The notes under the pieces: generated by a model | The model's input: only the letters and a program-made list of their open reading frames with translations | Databases searched by the model: none | Told to the model about the DNA's origin: nothing | Position numbers and translations under genes: made by a program | Source of the DNA: Bacteroidia bacterium | Lineage (GTDB): Bacteria > Bacteroidota > Bacteroidia > Bacteroidales > BM520 | DNA: 19,049 bases | Direction: 5' to 3' | NCBI GenBank assembly: GCA_009930445.1 | Contig: RZYD01000022.1 | Span: 1-19,049, forward strand | Shown: positions 9,046-16,653 of the stretch, piece by piece | Layout of the letters: the number at the start of each line of letters is the position of its first letter | How positions within the stretch are numbered: the stretch's first letter is position 1

Positions 9046-9840
9046 TCATTCATCTTTTGAGCCAATTCCCGTAAGCTCTTTAAATTTAGCCTGAAAATCT
9101 GGTGTGCCTGACTGTAATTTCTCGACTTCAATTAAATATTTTGTCGCCTCTATGTTTGTCATATTGCCGACTTTTTTTACTGACGCCGGACGCCCACCAC
9201 CCCCAAACGATGTATTTAAATCAATTAAATCCTTGAACACGTGCTGAACCACCTTCTCAGCAGATAAAGGACGATAATCTTCCCCGATAAAGTCGTCGCT
9301 ACTATTTTTCCAACGGGTAACATCACCATCTTTTTTGCTGTGTTCTACGATCGCATTAATCTCATCCTCAATAATTTTTTTCTTATATTTCTCAGGAATA
9401 TCTTCACGGAACTTCAACCCATTCATGGCAGCACGCAATTCAGCCTTCAACTCATTCTTATTCATGCTCTCCAATAATTCCTGTATCTTATTATCCCTCT
9501 CCTGTAAATCCTTTTGTGCCTTAGCCCTAATATTTTCTACCTCTTCATCATGATCTTTACTGTCTGCTTTTTCTTTTAACTCGGTGATCTTTCGTTTTAA
9601 AAACTGATATGTTTTCTCCTCTGGTTTTTTCTTCTCCCCAGTTAATTCATAAATATCAGTATCATAACGGTCGTGGATCTCCCTTGTCTTCTCATCAATA
9701 CGTTTTTCTACCTCCGTGATTATCTCGGTATTTTTGAAATTATCTAATAATTCTTTATATTCCTTGTCCGGAATAATATGGATTTTCCCTTCTGAATTTG
9801 TAATAGCTTCAATAGCTTTGTCTTTATCTGTATATAACAT
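9046..9840 (-). CDS. Capsid scaffold protein
   Basis: This 264-aa protein is very charged. Residues about 35-135 form a long predicted coiled coil (Lys/Glu-rich, with KITELKEKADSKDHDEEVE), typical of internal scaffolds that direct coat assembly and leave before DNA packaging. The C-terminal region is short and basic with a GGGGRPASVKKV segment, comparable to coat-binding tails of scaffolds, and ends LTGIGSKDE. It sits immediately upstream of the major capsid gene, which is the standard place. No protease motif (His-Asp-Ser arrangement) is apparent, so I see no sign that it also processes the capsid. Confidence 0.75.
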   Translation of the reverse strand: MLYTDKDKAIEAITNSEGKIHIIPDKEYKELLDNFKNTEIITEVEKRIDEKTREIHDRYDTDIYELTGEKKKPEEKTYQFLKRKITELKEKADSKDHDEEVENIRAKAQKDLQERDNKIQELLESMNKNELKAELRAAMNGLKFREDIPEKYKKKIIEDEINAIVEHSKKDGDVTRWKNSSDDFIGEDYRPLSAEKVVQHVFKDLIDLNTSFGGGGRPASVKKVGNMTNIEATKYLIEVEKLQSGTPDFQAKFKELTGIGSKDE

Positions 9841-9844
9841 AGCC

Positions 9845-10225
9845 TTATTCTTTTTCGGTTTTAACTCTCATATATAATGATATTAATTTTTCACGGGATA
9901 TATTCTTAGACACGATCTCGTTATTATCATATAAATATTCAATAATCTCATCCCGTGTCAACCCATCAAAATAACCAGCATCTACTTTCGTGACAATAGT
10001 TTTTCGCATCGGATCATGTAATACCCTGACATTATAAAAACCTTTTGCACTATTTTCTGTAAAACGCTTAAAGTCACGTGGGTAAAATTTCTGGATTATC
10101 TTACTGACATTATAATCCATCTTTTCACCCGTAGGAACCCTTCGTTCCATATATACATGAAACATATTTTGCTCCAGTTTATCAAACAGATAGCTTGCAT
10201 CAATATTACCACTAATTTTCTCCAT
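9845..10225 (-). CDS. Unknown head-module protein between portal and scaffold
   Basis: This 126-aa protein is not recognised. It contains an aromatic- and Arg-rich first half (MFHVYMERRVPTGEKMDY, then FYPRDFKRF), a middle strand region with VRVLHDPMRKTIVTKVDAGY, and a helical, acidic end (EIIEYLYDNNE). It starts 14 nt inside the end of the portal gene and ends five bases before the scaffold start. Many phages carry a head morphogenesis or small minor capsid gene here. That is the best guess from context but has no sequence support. Confidence 0.7.
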   Translation of the reverse strand: MEKISGNIDASYLFDKLEQNMFHVYMERRVPTGEKMDYNVSKIIQKFYPRDFKRFTENSAKGFYNVRVLHDPMRKTIVTKVDAGYFDGLTRDEIIEYLYDNNEIVSKNISREKLISLYMRVKTEKE

Positions 10226-11888
10226 ATTCTTTTATTTTTAAATTATTAATTTTTTCCTCAGCAGAAGAATACATTACAAATATACTATAAATTTCATTAA
10301 TAGCAACATCATAATTATTCTGTTGTAAAATAAATGTTTCAATATCAATACCATGTTCCCTTTCAAACCTCTTTACATACTTATTGATATTGACATGAAT
10401 ATCTAACTGCTTAATATCAATCAACCCTTTGTCATATAAATTAATAGATTCTTCCAAGTTATATCCAGGACAAGGATCTAAATCATTGACTATCGCAATT
10501 TTCGTTAATTTTATTATATCCCCTTTAAACATATATTCGTTAATACTATTTTGGAAACTATCAATTATTACTTGGTTACTACCTTGTTTTTTTGCCATCT
10601 CTAAATTAGAATACATCGTTTCTATCGGTTTTAAATAAAAATCATTTCCGTAGTCAACAACTACCCTAACCGGCTTGTTAAACATCAAAGAAGCCAATGT
10701 ACTATAAAGCCATGAACATATATTATTTAAGGAATCCTTATATTTTAATAATTTCTTTTTTTGGCTCTCAGAAGCATCTTCTATTTGATCTTCATTCTTA
10801 GCCGCATCATTACGTATATCCCCTTTCGTTCCAATTACATTTTTTCTGATCTCATCTTCTAACCTATCGATCTCATCAACGATAAACTCCATGTTCTCTA
10901 CAGGAATAGATTTTATCACCATAGGATTACGCATCATATCAATACCTTCCTCTGCTAAAGGTATCTCAATATGTGCCCCTCCGGCCAACCTGCCTTTTTT
11001 ACCTACTTGTACACGCTCACTGATCTCTTGCTCATTAAAATCATCCTCATCCTGTTCATAGGTGATTATAATTGGAAATGGTGCATAGGTATCAGAATAT
11101 TTTTTTGCTGTCTGGAAAAATAAAAGCCAATCTAAATTACTTAAATCCTTTGCGATAGGACTCTCCCTCATATATTTATTTTCTTCTGATATATATACAT
11201 CCCAGAAACACTCAGCAGGACAATACCCTAAAGTATGCGAAGATGTGATTATCTGCCTCCCTATCTTATTATCTTTATATTCATATACATTATATGAATC
11301 CGCATCATATGCATTTATTGTCTGTATCTCATCATCTAATACACCCAAAAATATTATACTATTAATCCTGTTATTGTTATCCCACGACAAATATAATAAA
11401 TTCGCTAAATCTATAAAATAATAATAAGGATCTCCCCCATCCTGGGGCTTGTCACAAATAACAATAGAATTAATGTTATTTCTTAATTTCCGTATTACTT
11501 TCTTCCGCCAGTAGTCATCAATCCCGTTATTGATTAAATAACGATTGAAAATATTTAACTCGTTATCCGGGAGTCTTACTTGTCTGCTATAATTCGCGGA
11601 TTCTAATACCCTCCCTATCTCATTGAAAATATCATCCGTGAAATTTATTGTTTTTAAGGGAGGCGATATAAGGGATAAAAAGGTTTCTACCTTATCATTA
11701 GGAAGTATTTTTTCAACTAAATTCGCTTTAAAATCGTAATAATAATAACACTCTCGCAAAAATTTATTCTTGCTTAGGTATGGTTTGCAATGAAAATCAA
11801 TTCGATCCTGATACTTAATAGCTTCATCGACTTGATTTTTCCCTTGCCAATGACGTATTAAGTTTTCTATTTGGTTTTTGTTTAACAC
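10212..11888 (-). CDS. Portal protein
   Basis: This 558-aa protein has the size and gene position of a portal, the dodecameric ring through which DNA enters and leaves the head. In order it shows a helical N-terminal part, a region with a repeated Tyr-Tyr pattern (CYYYYDF), a central segment with DYWRKKVIRKLRNNINSIVI, then a Gly-rich/acidic stretch (KGRLAGGAHIEIPLAEEG) followed by a long helix with VENMEFIVDEIDRLEDEIRK. This is the usual order of wing, stem and crown-like parts in portals. The only available start is GTG at 11888, because an in-frame TAA lies two codons upstream and the next in-frame ATG is far inside. That start lies 65 nt inside the preceding 75-aa gene, suggesting translational coupling. 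No terminase gene is adjacent. Confidence 0.8.
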   Translation of the reverse strand: MLNKNQIENLIRHWQGKNQVDEAIKYQDRIDFHCKPYLSKNKFLRECYYYYDFKANLVEKILPNDKVETFLSLISPPLKTINFTDDIFNEIGRVLESANYSRQVRLPDNELNIFNRYLINNGIDDYWRKKVIRKLRNNINSIVICDKPQDGGDPYYYFIDLANLLYLSWDNNNRINSIIFLGVLDDEIQTINAYDADSYNVYEYKDNKIGRQIITSSHTLGYCPAECFWDVYISEENKYMRESPIAKDLSNLDWLLFFQTAKKYSDTYAPFPIIITYEQDEDDFNEQEISERVQVGKKGRLAGGAHIEIPLAEEGIDMMRNPMVIKSIPVENMEFIVDEIDRLEDEIRKNVIGTKGDIRNDAAKNEDQIEDASESQKKKLLKYKDSLNNICSWLYSTLASLMFNKPVRVVVDYGNDFYLKPIETMYSNLEMAKKQGSNQVIIDSFQNSINEYMFKGDIIKLTKIAIVNDLDPCPGYNLEESINLYDKGLIDIKQLDIHVNINKYVKRFEREHGIDIETFILQQNNYDVAINEIYSIFVMYSSAEEKINNLKIKEYGEN

Positions 11889-12051
11889 TTTTTATTTTTT
11901 TTATCAAACCATCTTCAAAATAATAATCACTCCCCTCTTTAATTTTCATTGGACACATAGAGTTTGTCCCCAAACGAAGCTGTAACTCCGCTTGGGGAAA
12001 ACTCATTTCATGCACAATACCTTTAGTGTCTACTAATTGTATCATCTTCAT
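11824..12051 (-). CDS. Small protein overlapping the portal start
   Basis: This 75-aa protein is not recognised. Its first two-thirds reads as beta strands with an acid/aromatic turn (IKEGSDYYFEDG), and its C-terminal third is strongly basic (KKIKSVKQKPNRK and AREKSSR). The overlap with the portal frame begins in that basic tail. Six bases separate it from the tail-tube-like gene. An ATG six bases inside the first start is an equally good start. It could be a small adaptor or joining protein. Confidence 0.6.
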   Translation of the reverse strand: MKMIQLVDTKGIVHEMSFPQAELQLRLGTNSMCPMKIKEGSDYYFEDGLIKKIKSVKQKPNRKLNTSLAREKSSR

Positions 12052-12057
12052 AACATA

Positions 12058-12657
12058 CTAAATTGACAATGGATTCCAAGAAGTAATCTCCTTAGTCATT
12101 GTAAAGTTATCACTCCAATCCTCACTAAACATAATCTTCCCGTTATTGTAATCCGGTTCAGAATATCCTCCAATCCTACGGTCACTGACTGAAAATTGTC
12201 TAATAGGGAAGCCAGTCGCTGTGGTTGTTGATTTCTCATTGTAAACAATCTGGTTGTTCTCATTTACAAGAAATACATCCACTTCACGACATGCCATATC
12301 CTTCAATTCAGCAGCCATCCCTTTCTGCAATGAATAAAAACGGAAAGTAAAGGTAGTGGGTTCTAACCCTACTACTAAAGGAACTCCATTAAGAGTTTCA
12401 TTGCCACCGCCAAATTCACTCACATCCCCGGGTTCAAATTCTGGATTGCCAATCAATGGGCTAAAAACACATCGATCTGTTCCTATAGAAATCTGTTTTG
12501 CTGCCCAATACGTGTTTGCTGCCAAAGAGGCGATAACATATTCTGTTCCCCTGTCTACAAAAATAAGCCGTTGGATTTGACCGGTATTAACCGGGCAGGG
12601 ATCAATGGCCGACAATGTAGGTATTACTGTTGGAACAGGACATACACAAGTTTTCAT
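12058..12657 (-). CDS. Probable tail tube or other major virion protein
   Basis: This 199-aa protein opens the structural operon. It resembles the 'PTLSAIDPCPVNTGQI' class of Bacteroidota phage structural proteins that I know from memory. The visible pattern is a short N-terminal stretch rich in Pro and Cys, a Gly/Asn turn (EFGGGNETLNGVP), a beta-strand run (LEPTTFTFRFYSLQ) and a helix with ELKDMACREVDVFLVN, ending in strands. The alternating beta pattern fits a tail tube fold, but a head or neck role is possible. Placing a tail tube gene before the portal is unusual, since the normal place is between the neck genes and the chaperones, and no candidate is found there. Expression would start from the promoter 70-100 bases upstream. 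Confidence 0.5.
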   Translation of the reverse strand: MKTCVCPVPTVIPTLSAIDPCPVNTGQIQRLIFVDRGTEYVIASLAANTYWAAKQISIGTDRCVFSPLIGNPEFEPGDVSEFGGGNETLNGVPLVVGLEPTTFTFRFYSLQKGMAAELKDMACREVDVFLVNENNQIVYNEKSTTTATGFPIRQFSVSDRRIGGYSEPDYNNGKIMFSEDWSDNFTMTKEITSWNPLSI

Positions 12658-12722
12658 ATTACTGTATTTTTAAATTACTGCGACGACTTTTTTTTAAAAT
12701 CTGCAATACCCTTATGCAGCCA

Positions 12723-12755
12723 CTTTACAAAAGTAAAGTTTTTTTATAAAAAAAC
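12723..12755. repeat. Two abutting palindromes over the structural-operon promoter
   Basis: CTTTAC-AAAA-GTAAAG (12723-12738) and the perfect 18-bp palindrome GTTTTTTTATAAAAAAAC (12738-12755) share one G. The first spans the -7 element and the second fills the spacer between -33 and -7. They could be operators or melt-prone hairpins. The lack of a T run after either stem argues against a terminator. Confidence 0.7.
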
Positions 12756-12758
12756 AAA
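12728..12758 (-). promoter_or_regulatory. Bacteroidota-type promoter for the structural operon
   Basis: On the minus strand TTTG (12758-12755) is followed after 19 bases by TACTTTTG (12735-12728), a full match to the -33/-7 consensus TTTG-N19-21-TAnnTTTG of Bacteroidota primary sigma. The predicted start is near 12722, leaving a leader of about 65 bases before the ATG at 12657. That leader can form a weak CTGCA/TGCAG stem. Confidence 0.75.
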
Positions 12759-12761
12759 ATT

Positions 12762-14333
12762 TTATTTTTTTTCTTCAAATAATTTTTTATATAATTGAGT
12801 CACTTCATCTTTTTGTGTCTTAATATTCCAGATTGTCCTCTTGGGATGGGTATAACCTAACGCCACATGAGGCAATACCATTAGGTTTATATTTCGATCT
12901 CTGCAAAAACTACTGAACCATAAATCAGCTACATTCTCACTTTTAAAATCATCGTACCTGATAGAAACATCTTCTAAAGTAAAACATAAACAACCAGTAC
13001 CAATAACATTAACATAATGATATCCTATCACATCTAATAAACAAGAATATGCAACTTTGAAATCTTTTGCATAATTGTTAACGTTATCCCCCATTATCTT
13101 CCCGTGATACCCAACAGGCGTTCCCAACCTAATCGTATTGTCGTGACATTGGTTAAAAAAAACTTCATTATAAATTAAATCATCGTCTAAAATATAAATA
13201 ACTGTATCTTTCAACTCCTCCACTTTATAAAATTTCTCTGCATCCCCTTTTTCATTATTCCTTAGAATAGGGGTCACATTTTTAATATTCTTTAACCATG
13301 TAGGAATAGTCTTATACTTATTCAGCATAATTCTTAATTCATCAACATAAGGAATAATACTTTGTACCACCTTCTTTAAATCTTTTTCCCTATCAGGGAT
13401 TGTAGCCATCTGTGCTACACGTCGATTTATCATCCTTTTATCCATAATATTTACCGCCTTACGTTTTATTAACACATTATTCTCTTTTATTATTGGCAAT
13501 ATTTTTGTGAACTCAGGGGTAATCCTTGCTAATAGCTCCATAGCACGATAAAAACCCGGATTTAAACTGATAATCTCCCCTAATAATTTCCTTGCCTCAT
13601 CTAATTTGTTCATTGTATAATAACAAACAGCTTCCATATATAAGGCATCTAAATATAAGTCAGTATATCTGCCATACGTAAACCGACGTACTTTAGAATA
13701 ACAGTCTACAGCCTCATACATATTCACGTGATTCATAAACTCACGCCCTAAATAATACCACATATCTGGATCAGTATTATTTACGTTATTCAAATATTTA
13801 GATATAATCCGCATCCTTAAATCAGGATCATTTTTTCTGGACGTACTAACCCGGGCGGTAATATTAATATTACTATCCACAAAACCCTGTATTTCTGTTA
13901 ATCGATTATGCGCCGGTCTATACCATTTATTGCTTTTCTTATGTACACGCAACTGAAAACAAGTCTCTGTAGGTAAGATAACATTTATCCTTATCCCATT
14001 AAACCAAGGATGATTAGCATTTTCTTCCAAAATCTTCTCTATCTCTGGTACTGCATTCTGCCCCTCTAAAGTTTCATCACAATCTATTGTCAATATCCAG
14101 TCGTTTTTTGCTTGTTGTGTACACGCATTCCTCGCATGGGAGAAATCATCCCTCCATTGATATGGACTTAAAATTTTTAAATTATCTCCTTTGTATTTCT
14201 TTAATTCCTCAAAAGTATCATCTGTGGAACCAGTGTCCATATACAATATCTCATCAGCTTTTTGTACTGAATTAATACATTGTAAAATATAATCCCGCTC
14301 ATTTTTACCAATAATCGCTACTGAAAATTTCAT
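12762..14333 (-). CDS. Bifunctional glycosyltransferase (GT2 - TPR-like - second GT-A domain)
   Basis: This 523-aa protein has two catalytic domains. Residues 1 to about 170 are a GT2-type GT-A domain: an opening strand SVAIIGKNERDYI, then MDTGSTDDT, and a DxD metal site in TIDCDETL (D84-D86). Residues about 190-270 look like TPR helices (YYLGREFM, YMEAVCYYTMNKLDEARKLL). Residues about 305-520 are a second GT-A-like domain starting MATIPDREKDL, with GDAEKFYKVEEL, a metal-binding ILDDDLIY (D383-D385) and a GTGCLCF/D segment after it. No signal or membrane anchor is seen, so it acts in the cytoplasm. The 4-nt gap to the next gene upstream places it in a glycosylation cassette. The acceptor (virion protein, DNA base or host glycan) cannot be told. 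Confidence 0.82.
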   Translation of the reverse strand: MKFSVAIIGKNERDYILQCINSVQKADEILYMDTGSTDDTFEELKKYKGDNLKILSPYQWRDDFSHARNACTQQAKNDWILTIDCDETLEGQNAVPEIEKILEENANHPWFNGIRINVILPTETCFQLRVHKKSNKWYRPAHNRLTEIQGFVDSNINITARVSTSRKNDPDLRMRIISKYLNNVNNTDPDMWYYLGREFMNHVNMYEAVDCYSKVRRFTYGRYTDLYLDALYMEAVCYYTMNKLDEARKLLGEIISLNPGFYRAMELLARITPEFTKILPIIKENNVLIKRKAVNIMDKRMINRRVAQMATIPDREKDLKKVVQSIIPYVDELRIMLNKYKTIPTWLKNIKNVTPILRNNEKGDAEKFYKVEELKDTVIYILDDDLIYNEVFFNQCHDNTIRLGTPVGYHGKIMGDNVNNYAKDFKVAYSCLLDVIGYHYVNVIGTGCLCFTLEDVSIRYDDFKSENVADLWFSSFCRDRNINLMVLPHVALGYTHPKRTIWNIKTQKDEVTQLYKKLFEEKK

Positions 14334-14337
14334 AGTT

Positions 14338-15063
14338 TTAAATTAAATATTGTTTATAATTTGTGAGTATAAATTCCTGCTCTTTTTTGTTTTTTTTGTT
14401 CACAAAATTAAACTCCTCACTAACAAAAAAGCTATCCCATAGATTTCCCATGTCTATATATGAATTTTTCCCATCATCCTTAAACTTATCAATAATTATA
14501 TCTGTGATCACCCCGGCATTAAATAAATAAATATTATCCTTGAATACATTATTGATCATTTTGATATGTTCTATCACCATATCTATACTTAAATGATAAT
14601 TCTTATCCGGCAACTCTATATGAAGCATATTTGGGAAATCCCGTTCTACATATCTAAAACGACTGCCTCCAACAAAGATAACATTTCTTTTATTTAATAA
14701 TTCTATTAATGAAATAAATAATTTAGGATCATTGTATTTAATAGCATATAACCAATCGTTATCCATGAATTTTAAATGACTGTTAATCTCTTTGAAGTAG
14801 TCAATAACATCACAATATAGTTTTTTTTTATTGTATAACCCTACTTCATTTAAAGATAAAATATAATCATCTGAATATTTATATTCTTTTATAATTACCC
14901 GCAACTCATTCGTTATCCCAATATCATTAGAGCCATCCTTATTTACCGCTTTCCCAATAATATATTCCATTGTTTTTCTATTAAAAGTAGAATATTTAAA
15001 ATGTTCTAACCGGTTGATTTTATTTATAAAATATTCTGGTGACTTTTTATAAAATAGATTCAT
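14338..15063 (-). CDS. Possible GT-D / DUF1792-like glycosyltransferase
   Basis: This 241-aa protein lies between two clear glycosyltransferases and overlaps the upstream one by 4 nt. The C-terminal half has VIFVGGSRFRYVER, then IYLFNAGVITDIII, then SYIDMGNLWDSFF (residues 201-213). This order, with a strand ending in a Gly pair, a second strand with a Gly-Val, and an 'IDxGxxxD' closure, recalls the GT-D (DUF1792) fold. The N-terminal half is rich in Tyr, Lys and Asn and includes SDDYILSLNE. The resemblance is by eye and may be to another sugar-nucleotide enzyme. Confidence 0.45.
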   Translation of the reverse strand: MNLFYKKSPEYFINKINRLEHFKYSTFNRKTMEYIIGKAVNKDGSNDIGITNELRVIIKEYKYSDDYILSLNEVGLYNKKKLYCDVIDYFKEINSHLKFMDNDWLYAIKYNDPKLFISLIELLNKRNVIFVGGSRFRYVERDFPNMLHIELPDKNYHLSIDMVIEHIKMINNVFKDNIYLFNAGVITDIIIDKFKDDGKNSYIDMGNLWDSFFVSEEFNFVNKKNKKEQEFILTNYKQYLI

Positions 15064-15812
15064 TTTGTATATGTTTGATTTAAGTTTTTTAATCCTATTA
15101 TATTCCTTGTAGACCTACACCAACAATATTTCTCATTGGTAATTAAGGGATTTTTCTCTCTTTCATATTTATTTAATTTGCTATCATGCCCTCCATGTAT
15201 TACAAATGAGTTTCTTACTTGGTATATTACCCCTTGCTTTTTAAAATAATCCGTCAATTCTCTTCCAACCCCGGTTCCTGTCTTACATAAATATTTTCCT
15301 GTATATCCCGGAAACTGATTGTATCTATCCATAGTTGTCAGAAAACACATATCTACATAATTACTGGATATTACCTCTTCATTATCGACTTCATAGATAT
15401 TAATATGATGATTATACCATTGATTCCTTAATGCCCCTGAGCTGACATTTAATAAATTTAATGCTGATATTTCCGGTAAATTTTGGAATATTATTAATGC
15501 CCGGGAAAATATATTTTCTATCAACCGTATATCATCAGGAAAAATAAACACATATTTGTTTTCTGTTTCCCTTACCTTCTCCAATAATACATTCTGAGTC
15601 TTGTAATAACCTTCACGCCCATTATTGGGTTGGATTTTATAATATATGTTTTTTTTAAACTTACCTAACACCCTTAATGTATCTTTATAATTATACGTAC
15701 TCCCATCATCTACCACTATCACGGTAGCATAAGGTAATAATACATAAATATCATTTAATAAGGTTTTCAGCTTATCAGGACGATTGTACGTTGTAATTCC
15801 TATTGTTATCAT
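15060..15812 (-). CDS. GT2-family glycosyltransferase
   Basis: This 250-aa, single-domain, family-2 GT-A enzyme begins MITIGITTYNRPDKL, followed by VIVVDDGS (D35-D36, nucleotide-sugar binding) and a FPDD metal motif at residues 91-94. Near the end, VIHGGHDSKLN supplies a His-Asp pair. It should transfer a sugar from an NDP-sugar in the cytoplasm. No membrane helix is present. It overlaps the replication gene by 38 nt and the next gene by 4 nt, so all three transferases are likely translated from one message. Confidence 0.88.
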   Translation of the reverse strand: MITIGITTYNRPDKLKTLLNDIYVLLPYATVIVVDDGSTYNYKDTLRVLGKFKKNIYYKIQPNNGREGYYKTQNVLLEKVRETENKYVFIFPDDIRLIENIFSRALIIFQNLPEISALNLLNVSSGALRNQWYNHHINIYEVDNEEVISSNYVDMCFLTTMDRYNQFPGYTGKYLCKTGTGVGRELTDYFKKQGVIYQVRNSFVIHGGHDSKLNKYEREKNPLITNEKYCWCRSTRNIIGLKNLNQTYTK

Positions 15813-16653
15813 TAGGGATATATTCGTAATCTTGTTTTTTGACTTCTATGTTTTGGTAAAGTTGAATTTTATCCATGCGGGTAATAAATTCAACAGTTAA
15901 ATACTTATAACTGCTTTCAATATGATTTTTTGCTTTTGCTGCATTCTTAAACACATTCACAATATCCTCTACCGAATAACCCGCTTTTAGCGCCGCCACA
16001 AATTGGCGTTTTGCTTTTTCGGGTATTATGGTAATATCCCGAGCCAGGGGCAATAGGTTTTTCCTTTCCCGGTTGTATAGGGCTAAAAAGCCCTCCATAT
16101 CCCCATTTGATTTTCCTTGTTTAGGGAACCCCCCTTTATTTGTTTTATATATATTATTATTATTATTATATATAAAGGTGTTTTTGTCCCTTTCGACCAA
16201 TTCAATTTGTCCCTTTTGACCAATTTGATTTTCTTGTTTCTGGCAAATTGAATCATCATTTTCACCACTTAATAAAACAAATTCTTCTGGTGATATTGTT
16301 TTAATTTCTTCCTGTTGGAAGTAACTGATAAGCACTTTCTCATCTATGTAGAAATACTTTTTAGGTGGGCATCCTTTTAAGAATGTTTTAATAGCACCCT
16401 TTTTTATTAGCTGCTCTAATATCCTGTCTTGAGCCTTCCTTTTTATTGTCGTACTATATTCTATTTGCTCTGCCGTACTATAAAAACAAGGATAGCCATC
16501 GATATCGACTAACCATCCTTTGTCTTTCATGTAAATATATTTGTTTATCAAATCAGTATATAGTAAAGCCTCTTTAATCCCCAGTATCCGCATTAACTTA
16601 CGGTCTAATATTATCCGGGAGTTGGTGCTGATTAAATATTTAATATCTATCAT
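15775..16653 (-). CDS. Replication initiator / helicase-loader-like protein (DnaD or lambda O type)
   Basis: This is a 292-aa protein from the ATG at 16653; an upstream TTG at 16704 would overlap the previous gene by 65 nt and is rejected. The N-terminal third is a winged-helix domain with a helix-turn-helix (STAEQIEYSTTIKRKAQDRILEQLIKKG) and an aromatic wing. A low-complexity linker follows (about residues 150-180, Asn-rich, IYNNNNNIYKTNKGG). A C-terminal helical region from about 190 (MEGFLALYNRERKN, AKRQFVAALKAGYSVEDIVNVF) resembles the C-terminal part of phage DnaD-like loaders. This layout matches phage initiators that bind iterons in their own gene and load the host helicase. The repeats in the linker support that role. 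Confidence 0.68.
   Translation of the reverse strand: MIDIKYLISTNSRIILDRKLMRILGIKEALLYTDLINKYIYMKDKGWLVDIDGYPCFYSTAEQIEYSTTIKRKAQDRILEQLIKKGAIKTFLKGCPPKKYFYIDEKVLISYFQQEEIKTISPEEFVLLSGENDDSICQKQENQIGQKGQIELVERDKNTFIYNNNNNIYKTNKGGFPKQGKSNGDMEGFLALYNRERKNLLPLARDITIIPEKAKRQFVAALKAGYSVEDIVNVFKNAAKAKNHIESSYKYLTVEFITRMDKIQLYQNIEVKKQDYEYIPNDNNRNYNVQSS
16135..16225. other. Candidate replication origin inside the initiator gene
   Basis: A 42-bp tract of A and T with a single G (16135-16176, including a TTA-repeat run) lies six bases from two 20-bp direct repeats. The arrangement of iterons beside an easily melted AT tract within the initiator gene follows the lambda-type origin. I infer replication starts here. 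The AT tract also has a coding role as the Asn-rich linker. Confidence 0.5.
16183..16225. repeat. Two iteron-like 20-bp direct repeats
   Basis: TTTGTCCCTTT-C/T-GACCAATT occurs at 16183-16202 and 16206-16225 with one mismatch and a 23-bp period. Because 23 is not a multiple of three, the copies encode different residues (KGQI versus VERD), so the repetition is conserved at the DNA level. Confidence 0.8.

Noticed and set aside
11824..11888. Frameshift joining the 75-aa protein to the portal frame
   Set aside because: The portal frame has a TAA just upstream of its GTG start, and the register relation is +1, not -1. Coupled reinitiation is more likely.
12738..12755. The 18-bp palindrome as a transcription terminator after the large glycosyltransferase gene
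   Set aside because: The stem is only A/T apart from its ends and is not followed by a T run on the minus strand. Its place between -33 and -7 of a good promoter gives a better explanation.
16083..16268. Minus-strand 61-codon frame inside the replication initiator gene
   Set aside because: It is an out-of-frame shadow of the initiator, which has a coherent winged-helix and linker, and it arises from the AT-rich linker.
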